From: JADCRZ01 sp039921525
GTDB taxonomy: Bacteria > Bacteroidota > Bacteroidia > Chitinophagales > Chitinophagaceae
Direction of reading: 5' to 3'
Assembly: GCA_039921525.1 (NCBI GenBank)
Contig: JBDSBP010000087.1
Span: 1-39,050 of the forward strand
Length of the DNA stretch: 39,050 nucleotides
Below, one piece after another: positions 33,543 to 39,050 of the stretch (position 1 is its first letter; each line of letters opens with the position of its first letter). The notes under the pieces are model-generated. The model searched no databases and was not told the DNA's origin. It saw nothing but the letters and a program-made list of their open reading frames with translations. Both the position numbers and the translations under genes were made by a program.

Positions 33543-34964
33543 TTAATTTGATCCTGTTTTTTGAACTAACGGAATATAAACAGTAAACGCTGTTTTCCCA
33601 GGCTCAGAACTAACTTTTATTTCGCCGTTATGACGTTTAACGATCCTGTTTACAATGTCCAATCCAATGCCAGAACCTTCGCCTACTTTTTTAGTGGTGA
33701 AAAACGGGTCAAAAATTTGCGATAAAATTTCTTTTGGAATGCCGGTACCGTTATCCTGTATACAAACCTTTACGTGCTTATTATCCGAAGACGTTTCAAT
33801 AGTGAGCTCCCCGTTTTTTTCGAGGGCGAAGATGGCGTTATCAATGAGGTTCGTCCAAACCTGGTTAAGTTCACTAACATACGCGGGAACATCGGGCATG
33901 GTATGGTTAAACTTTCTATTTATATTGATATTTTTTTCACGAAGTTTAAAACCTAAGAGTGTTAATGTATTTTCAATACCCTGGTGAATGTTGGTGTCTT
34001 GCAAATCAATGGCCTTGTCCATATGAACATGGCTTTTAATAGATGCCACCAGGTTAGATATGTGGCCAGAAGCATCCCCAAGATCTTTAATAATTTTTTG
34101 AGAGCTCATACTATTTTCGAGCCATGGTATCACACGGGTAAAAGCCTCTTCTCCTAAATCGGTGTAAATAATTTCAAGTTCGGCTATTGTAAAACCAAAG
34201 TCTGAAAAAGCTTCTGCTGTTTCAATTTCATTTACTCCTTTTGTCTGCAGCCACTCCCCTAATTCATCTTCGTCTGTCATGCACTGGAGCATTGTACGTT
34301 TGATATTTTGCGCCTTCTTTCTTTCTTTCTTTTCTACCAACATGAATATGTTTTGAAGTTGCCCTGGTGTTATTTTACATTGAAGCAACGATTTTGTAAG
34401 TTCGTAATTACGTTTCAACTTTTTGACAAGGTCACCTGAAATGCTGCTGATGGCTGCAGCCGGGTTGTTGAGTTCATGTGCAATACCGGCAGCGAGTATG
34501 CCAAGGGCATTTACTTTCTCCATCTGCAACTTGGTGGTGGCAAATGCTTTGGCCCTTTCGGTCATAATGCCGATAAGCCGTTGAATAAAGTCAGGATTAA
34601 GAAGCTCCAGTTCGGCAAAGCACTTTTTGTTTAAACGAAGCAGTTTTACATCGCCTGACGCGTAGGAGTAACCGGGATACGTTGTCATTCTTGAGTAAGG
34701 CATCAAACCTCCTACCCCCTTCGTTACATCATTATTCTCGAATGTAAAATAGTAAACCTGCCGCCCGTTTAGGTACATGTAAAAAGCAACCTTACCCAGC
34801 AGGCAAAACCACATCACTTCTGCCGGATCACCGTACCTGGCTATAAGGCCACCATCAGCGTATTCACGATATTCCGAGTGATCCAATATCCATTGGAGAT
34901 GTTCGTCGGGCAGGTCGGTTAGCGCGACAATTTCTCTCAATTCATCAATTGTAACTGGTTGCAT
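33543..34964 (-). CDS. Crp-type sensor domain fused to histidine kinase
   Basis: A 473-residue soluble histidine kinase. Residues 1-145 form a cNMP-binding-like (Crp effector) barrel: GGLIARYGDPAEVMWFCLLG, then VYYFTFENND and VKLLRLNKKCFAEL. After a linker the H box AAGIAHELNNPAAAI starts the kinase. A long helical insert (about 185-330, with charged KKERKKAQNIKR) separates H and N boxes, the latter in LIDNAIFALEKNG. G boxes are DNGTGIP and GEGSGIGL. An effector barrel in place of PAS or membrane sensors is unusual among kinases but recurrent in Bacteroidetes. No response regulator is adjacent. It diverges from a Gfo/Idh oxidoreductase. Confidence 0.88.
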   Translation of the reverse strand: MQPVTIDELREIVALTDLPDEHLQWILDHSEYREYADGGLIARYGDPAEVMWFCLLGKVAFYMYLNGRQVYYFTFENNDVTKGVGGLMPYSRMTTYPGYSYASGDVKLLRLNKKCFAELELLNPDFIQRLIGIMTERAKAFATTKLQMEKVNALGILAAGIAHELNNPAAAISSISGDLVKKLKRNYELTKSLLQCKITPGQLQNIFMLVEKKERKKAQNIKRTMLQCMTDEDELGEWLQTKGVNEIETAEAFSDFGFTIAELEIIYTDLGEEAFTRVIPWLENSMSSQKIIKDLGDASGHISNLVASIKSHVHMDKAIDLQDTNIHQGIENTLTLLGFKLREKNININRKFNHTMPDVPAYVSELNQVWTNLIDNAIFALEKNGELTIETSSDNKHVKVCIQDNGTGIPKEILSQIFDPFFTTKKVGEGSGIGLDIVNRIVKRHNGEIKVSSEPGKTAFTVYIPLVQKTGSN

Positions 34965-35331
34965 CGTTTACTATTTGCAGATATTATGTAAAAATATCTA
35001 TCATTAATTATTCATTGAAAAGAAATTCTTTGCAAACATAAGTATAGTAATGCTATTTAAATGGAAACGGGTTAGCCCGGTTTACTCCTGGGTGAACTAA
35101 AAACTTACCATACGGCTTTGAAGATATTCAATATCGTTTAGTTAAAATAAGCCAATTCATAGCTATTGAATTAAAACTGCCAATTAGATGACAGAAGTCT
35201 TTACTGAACGATATTAACTGATATTTATACCGGCCTCATAATATGACGATCAAACCATGCAAAGTGAATCTGATTTTAATTATCTTGTCCAATGAAGAAT
35301 ATCCTTTTTACTAACTTAATACTAAATTAAA
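34965..35331. promoter_or_regulatory. divergent intergenic region with 9-bp inverted repeat
   Basis: This 367-bp A/T-rich region serves as promoter space for the Crp-domain kinase (-) and the oxidoreductase (+). AATATCGTT (35130-35138) is complementary to AACGATATT (35207-35215). No exact TAnnTTTG element, TGA-N6-TCA site or small gene is apparent. Confidence 0.3.
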
Positions 35332-36477
35332 ATGAATCGGATCAAAGTCGCTGTGGTAGGTACCGGTTTTATCGGCCCTGCTCACGTTGAAGCGCTGCGT
35401 CGCTTGCCAAATATTGAAGTTGCTACTCTCTGCGAAGCAACCATTGAATTAGCGGAGGAAAAAGCGAAAACACTGGGTATTCCACGTTTTTGTGTTTTTG
35501 ATGAACTGCTCAAGCAGGACGATATCACCGCCATTCATATCTGTACTCCTAACTTTTTACATTTTCAACAAAGCAAGGCTGCTTTAAAAGCCGGTAAACA
35601 CGTAATCTGCGAAAAACCTTTGGCCAATAAAGTAGAAGAAGCTGAAGAACTGGTTGCTTTAGCCAAAGAAACGGGATTGGTAAACGCGGTCCATTTTAAC
35701 CTTCGATACTATCCTATCGTTCGGCAAATGAAAACGATGCGGGAAAAAGGCGACCTGGGTGAAATTCATTCCATTATGGGTTCATACCTGCAGGATTGGC
35801 TTTTCTATAAAAACGATTATAACTGGCGGTTAGAACCGGATAAATCTGGTGAATCAAGGGCCATTGCCGACATCGGCTCACACTTGCTGGATGTTACCGA
35901 ATACATAACAGGCTTAAAAATTACGGAGGTAATGGCAGATTTTTCAACCATCCACAATACCCGACTCAAACCGATGAAGCGAGTGGAAACCTATTCAACA
36001 GAAACGTTGCAGCCGTCAGACTACCAGGAAATTGCTATCAATACAGAAGATCATGCCAATGTGATGCTGCGATTCGATAATGGCCGCAGAGGTGTGGTGA
36101 CGGTAAGCCAGGTTGCGGCAGGACGTAAGAACCGGTTAAACCTGGAAATTTCCGGCTCTAAATCAACGTTTGAATGGAACTCGGAAAAGCCCAGCGAAGT
36201 CTGGATCGGAAAACGGGAAGCCGCCAATCAAATGCTCATGAAAGACCCTTCGCTATTTTACGCCGAAGCGGCAGGTTTGATCAGTTTTCCGGGAGGGCAT
36301 AACGAGGGCTTTCCAGACACGTCCAAACAATTATTTAAAGAAGTTTATGCTGCCATAGCCGCTGGCAAACAACCGGAATCGCCTACCTTTCCAACATTTG
36401 CCGATGGATTACGGGAGCTTGTTATCTGCGAACGAATTATTGAGAGTAATAAAAAACAGGCCTGGGTGAAAATTTAA
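35332..36477 (+). CDS. Gfo/Idh/MocA-family oxidoreductase
   Basis: A 381-residue NAD(P)-dependent sugar dehydrogenase-type protein. The Rossmann fold starts IKVAVVGTGFIGPAHVEAL; HICTPNFLHFQQSKAALKAG and CEKPLANKVEEAEELV supply the catalytic Lys of the EKP motif. The C-terminal domain holds FNLRYYPIVRQMK, then DIGSHLLDVTEYITG with the conserved Asp-x3-His. No export signal is present, so it is cytosolic. Members oxidise or reduce sugars such as inositol, galactose or their derivatives; the exact sugar is not evident. It is followed by a strong terminator. Confidence 0.9.
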   Translation: MNRIKVAVVGTGFIGPAHVEALRRLPNIEVATLCEATIELAEEKAKTLGIPRFCVFDELLKQDDITAIHICTPNFLHFQQSKAALKAGKHVICEKPLANKVEEAEELVALAKETGLVNAVHFNLRYYPIVRQMKTMREKGDLGEIHSIMGSYLQDWLFYKNDYNWRLEPDKSGESRAIADIGSHLLDVTEYITGLKITEVMADFSTIHNTRLKPMKRVETYSTETLQPSDYQEIAINTEDHANVMLRFDNGRRGVVTVSQVAAGRKNRLNLEISGSKSTFEWNSEKPSEVWIGKREAANQMLMKDPSLFYAEAAGLISFPGGHNEGFPDTSKQLFKEVYAAIAAGKQPESPTFPTFADGLRELVICERIIESNKKQAWVKI

Positions 36478-36510
36478 AATAACAGGTCTGATTGTTTACA
36501 TTTTCCATGG

Positions 36511-36540
36511 ATCCCGGTTGCGAAGCGACCGGGATTTTTA
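36511..36540 (+). terminator. Rho-independent terminator after the oxidoreductase gene
   Basis: ATCCCGGTTGC (36511-36521) pairs with GCGACCGGGAT (36525-36535) with one G-U wobble, giving an 11-bp stem with a GAA loop. It is followed by TTTTTA. It ends transcription 34 bp after the stop codon. Confidence 0.88.
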
Positions 36541-36553
36541 GTGCCCGTATTGT

Positions 36554-36713
36554 CCTGAAAAAAACGTACAGTTTTTTCAGGTACCCTTTTAGGCAACCCT
36601 GCCAGTAGAATAGGTAAGCCATCGCAATATGCGCAGGCTGTACCCGGGAGAAAAGGATAAGCTGTTAATTAAAGACCCATTGCCCGGTATTGTTTGAATA
36701 AAGATGGGTTTTT
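36554..36713. repeat. two further hairpins in the 36.5-36.8 kb gap
   Basis: CCTGAAAAAA (36554-36563) pairs with TTTTTTCAGG (36572-36581). AAAGACCCAT (from 36671) pairs imperfectly with ATGGGTTTTT (near 36704-36713). Both fill a gene-free stretch of about 300 bp before the next gene; no coding sequence is evident. Confidence 0.45.
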
Positions 36714-36780
36714 GATTTTGACTTCTGAATGAGTTTATATACTTTGGAACGATTATAAAAACATTTAAAAATCTTTCACT

Positions 36781-37290
36781 ATGACCAAACTTTTCACAAT
36801 CGCCATTTTCTTCCTGCTTGGTGTAACCTTACTTTTTGGTTGTAACAATACCGATAATACCAAAGCGACCACGGAGTCTGTCGCTAAACCGGTTTTGCCG
36901 GAAGTACCCGAGTATTTCAGCCTCCGTCCCGAAACTGAAAAAGCGTATGGCTATACCCATGCAGTAAAAATCGGCAACGATATTAAAGTGTCAGGTGCCG
37001 TAAGTATGGATGATAAAGGTGTTCCCACTGCAAAAGGTGATTTACTACAGCAGATGAAAAATTGTTATAGTGACCTGGATAAAATTTTAAAACACTATAA
37101 CTGCACTTTTGATGATGTGGTGGTAGAAAATATCCTCACCACCAACATGCCCGAATTCTTAAAACAATCTGCTTACCGAAATTCTATTTACAAAAAACAA
37201 TTTCCCACAGGCTCCTGGTTTGGTGTAAAAGAACTGGCGTTGCCGGAGTTTATGATTGAGATTGAACTGGAAGTGTATAAAGCAAGGTAA
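36781..37290 (+). CDS. RidA-family protein with lipoprotein signal
   Basis: A 169-residue RidA/YjgF-fold protein carrying a lipoprotein signal: MTKLFTIAIFFLLGVTLLFG then the lipidated Cys21. After a linker rich in Thr and Ala, the domain holds YGYTHAVKIGNDIKVSGAVS, then MKNCYSDLDKILKHYNCTFD, and a C-terminal FMIEIELEVYKAR. Typical RidA enzymes are cytosolic; an envelope-anchored form acts on unknown compounds or only binds ligands. The usual catalytic Arg is not clear. It stands alone. Another RidA relative is encoded at 1578, but the two share little beyond the fold. Confidence 0.82.
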   Translation: MTKLFTIAIFFLLGVTLLFGCNNTDNTKATTESVAKPVLPEVPEYFSLRPETEKAYGYTHAVKIGNDIKVSGAVSMDDKGVPTAKGDLLQQMKNCYSDLDKILKHYNCTFDDVVVENILTTNMPEFLKQSAYRNSIYKKQFPTGSWFGVKELALPEFMIEIELEVYKAR

Positions 37291-37369
37291 CAGGTGCCAG
37301 GTTTCCTGGTGAGCTGATAAAACAACTTCATATATGTTAAGATTTGGAAATGGAAATGAATGGAATTAA

Positions 37370-37510
37370 AATAAAACTGGATCCGCTGACTTCAAGAGGG
37401 CTGCAATAAAACTTTATAAAGACACTGGATTTGTTGTTGAAATAAGAGCGTACCGGCATAACCCACACGAATCGGCGATGTATTTTGATTTGGTATACAA
37501 TAGCGACTAA
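37370..37510 (+). pseudogene. C-terminal relic of a GNAT acetyltransferase
   Basis: A 46-codon open frame bounded upstream by TAA (37367-37369) reads KRAAIKLYKDTGFVVEIRAY and then ESAMYFDLVYNSD before TAA. The AIKLYxxxGF segment is the conserved acetyl-CoA-binding end of GNAT domains, and MYFDLVY is the usual last strand. The front of the domain (about 100 residues) is missing and no start codon fits, so this is a deletion relic. The rest of 37291-37707 is A/T-rich leader without any other gene. Confidence 0.6.
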
Positions 37511-37707
37511 GCTGCAAACCTGGCCCGGATAGCGATTATTTTTTTTTCTCTTCTATAGTTATTCAGGCGAGCAAAACATTGCATAATATAAAATTCTTTT
37601 ATACCTTAACTTTTGAAACGTGTACTGGCTCTGTATTAATCTTCCTACCCTATTGCATATCATTTTATATATATTTAAATATTTTTTATAACCCATAAAC
37701 ACTAACA

Positions 37708-38406
37708 ATGAGTTTACAGATCACTGATAAAATCCTTGAAAGAGGAGAATACGTAGAAGAGAAAACGATGAAGAATACAATTTACCTGCATCATACAGCG
37801 GGATCTCACAGGGCAGACTGGACCATTGATGGCTGGAATAAAGACCGGAGTACAACTAAGTCCAGGATCAGGGTGGCAACTGCTTTTGTTATTGGCGGGC
37901 CGGACCGCGGCGGCGGTAATAAAGACGGCATGGATGGAATAATATTCAGGGCATATAATGAAGATTTCTGGGCATCGCACCTGGGACTAAAAACTGCCAA
38001 TAACGATAAACTAAACAGGCAATCTATCGGGATCGAGATCTGCAATTACGGGCCGATAACTAAAACAACTTCCGGAAAATATATCAATTATGTGAATTCT
38101 GAAATGACCCCTTCCGAGGTTTGCGACCTCGGTTATATGTTCAGGGGTTTCCGCCATCATCACAGGTATTCAACTAAACAGATCGAAGCATTGAAACAGT
38201 TATTGTTGTTTTTACGGGACAAATACAAAATTGATTTGAAGCAAGGGCTGGTAGAAGGTTTGGATGAACCAAACGGCACCGGTTTCGAAATGAACAATGA
38301 AGCGTTGAGTGGAAAACCGGGTGTATGGTCGCACTCCAGCGTACGTAAAGATAAGTTTGATATTCACCCCCAAATTGAACTGGCGGCTATGTTGAAAACA
38401 TTATAG
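37708..38406 (+). CDS. N-acetylmuramoyl-L-alanine amidase-like protein (Amidase_2/PGRP fold)
   Basis: A 232-residue protein with the zinc amidase pattern. IYLHHTAGSHRADWTIDGW gives the first zinc His and the typical HHTAG box; ATAFVIGGPD and a FRAYNEDFWASHLG segment follow. QSIGIEICNYG is the conserved strand. Near the end WSHSSVRKDKFDIHP supplies the second His and the Lys-x-Asp typical of AmpD/PGRP. It would cleave the bond between MurNAc and L-Ala in peptidoglycan. No signal peptide is seen, so it may act in the cytoplasm, be released on lysis or be a phage or toxin relative. It is followed by an 8-bp palindrome (ACAGTTAT/ATAACTGT at 38432-38450). Confidence 0.8.
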   Translation: MSLQITDKILERGEYVEEKTMKNTIYLHHTAGSHRADWTIDGWNKDRSTTKSRIRVATAFVIGGPDRGGGNKDGMDGIIFRAYNEDFWASHLGLKTANNDKLNRQSIGIEICNYGPITKTTSGKYINYVNSEMTPSEVCDLGYMFRGFRHHHRYSTKQIEALKQLLLFLRDKYKIDLKQGLVEGLDEPNGTGFEMNNEALSGKPGVWSHSSVRKDKFDIHPQIELAAMLKTL

Positions 38407-38524
38407 TCAATATATGATTTGCTTCCCCCTGACAGTTATTATATAACTGTATGAACCCGGTAAAAGCAACCACAAAGGAGAATTTCATTAAGTTACGCTT
38501 TTTAGTTTTCATAAATTTTGTAGA

Positions 38525-38608
38525 TGCCGACTAAAAAGAGGGTTCGACCTGTGAGGTCTTTGAGAACTCACAGTCTAACCTTTTTTTGAGTTTTTGGTCA
38601 GCCTCCAT
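38525..38608. terminator. bidirectional hairpin, CTAAAAAGAGGG family copy 3
   Basis: GCCGACTAAAAAGAGGGTT (38526-38544) is partly complementary to AACCTTTTTTTGAGTTTTTG (38577-38596), continuing to GTCAGCC. An inner stem CTGTGAG/CTCACAG sits between. It is the third copy of the family at 5397 and 25392, again between convergent genes. The remainder of 38407-38738 holds no gene I can support. Confidence 0.6.
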
Positions 38609-38738
38609 TGTTAAGCCGGTTTACTATGTAGACACCATCTCAACGTAAAGACATTGCCCGGGTCATTATCAAATGATTAGTGTCCATATACAACAACGTT
38701 TTTTTATTTGAAACATCCATTTACAAAAGGTGGACTGG

Positions 38739-39050
38739 TCATGTAGTTATATTCAAAAGCTTATCGCCATCCTCCGTTACAAACTTGCCCAGGCTACTGC
38801 CATTATTTTCACCGGTATATCCAAACATGCCTCGTTCTTTGATTGTAGTAGCCACTTCGGCGGGAACATATTCTTCCCATCCCTGAGCACCTTGTTTTAT
38901 TAGTTGTAACACGGTATCTGTTTGAATATTCAGGTTATTCCTGTTGTAGTCAAGAATATCTTCGATTTTATCATTGGCAATAAGGTACCGGTATAGGTCT
39001 ATCAGGTGCGGCGGCAATTGAAACCGATCGCAATTTTGAATTACCCCATC
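38739..39050 (-). CDS. unidentified gene, N-terminus beyond the window
   Basis: The frame is open through the right edge: reading inward from 39050 it begins DGVIQNCDRFQLPPHLIDLY, so the gene continues outside. A TTG at 39017 is not a convincing start. The visible 103 residues are helical and soluble, with GWEEYVPAEVATTIKERGMF near the centre, ending LLNITT and TGA 38739. I do not recognise the family. Confidence 0.6.
   Translation of the reverse strand, partial: DGVIQNCDRFQLPPHLIDLYRYLIANDKIEDILDYNRNNLNIQTDTVLQLIKQGAQGWEEYVPAEVATTIKERGMFGYTGENNGSSLGKFVTEDGDKLLNITT

Noticed and set aside
37708..38406. prophage endolysin cassette
   Set aside because: No holin, tail or other phage genes lie next to the amidase-like gene within the window.

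Overview
The window looks like chromosomal DNA of a Bacteroidota bacterium, most likely a Chitinophagaceae-type soil or water organism. This rests on a SusC/SusD pair, A/T-rich leaders without Shine-Dalgarno sequences, two promoter elements of the Bacteroidetes TAnnTTTG type, and a clade II (Sec/lipoprotein-type) nitrous oxide reductase cluster. The taxonomic call is inference; no rRNA or tRNA gene was seen.

Layout. 1-2.1 kb is a low-density accessory edge with small enzymes (DUF3052-like, RidA-like), a broken SRPBCC gene and a dispersed hairpin repeat. 2.2-10.7 kb is carbohydrate-related: a secreted Asp-box (sialidase-fold) protein, a secreted PD40/TolB-like propeller, and a convergent susD-susC pair. 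11.1-14.6 kb has a SulP anion transporter divergent from two tandem-Usp proteins. 14.8-21.2 kb is a complete nitrous oxide respiration operon reading leftwards: lipoprotein cytochrome c, nosZ, nosL (fused to a membrane domain), nosD, nosF, nosY. 21.9-24.2 kb is a two-gene signalling operon reading away from it: a soluble PAS histidine kinase and a receiver-Crp/Fnr fusion. 24.2-30.3 kb holds a Cys-tailed unknown protein, two flavin-binding split-barrel proteins, a CoA-transferase and a GH95 fucosidase. 31.0-33.5 kb is an L-rhamnonate dehydratase-MFS operon; 33.5-35.0 kb a Crp-domain histidine kinase; 35.3-39.05 kb a Gfo/Idh/MocA oxidoreductase, a RidA-like lipoprotein, a GNAT relic, an amidase and a gene cut by the window edge.

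The most interesting reading is that 11.1-25.3 kb is an oxygen-responsive respiration island. The PAS domain of the kinase carries His73 and Arg93 with exactly the spacing of the haem-ligand His200 and signalling Arg220 of Bradyrhizobium FixL (alignment from memory). Its partner fuses a phosphorylatable receiver to a Crp/Fnr DNA-binding domain, condensing the FixJ and FixK roles into one protein. That domain keeps the Glu and Arg that read TGA half-sites, and TGA-N6-TCA palindromes occur in the three divergent intergenic regions of the island. One lies about 41 bp upstream of the inferred start of the Usp gene, the class II activator position. The pieces are seen in the sequence; the circuit is inference.

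Structure at the ends of genes also stands out. Three copies of one hairpin family (CTAAAAAGAGGGTT and its complement) each sit between two convergent genes, and two other convergent junctions carry different inverted repeats. A separate REP-like family (ACCCCCGTT, hairpin, AAGGAGGGGAAGA) recurs in several intergenic regions.
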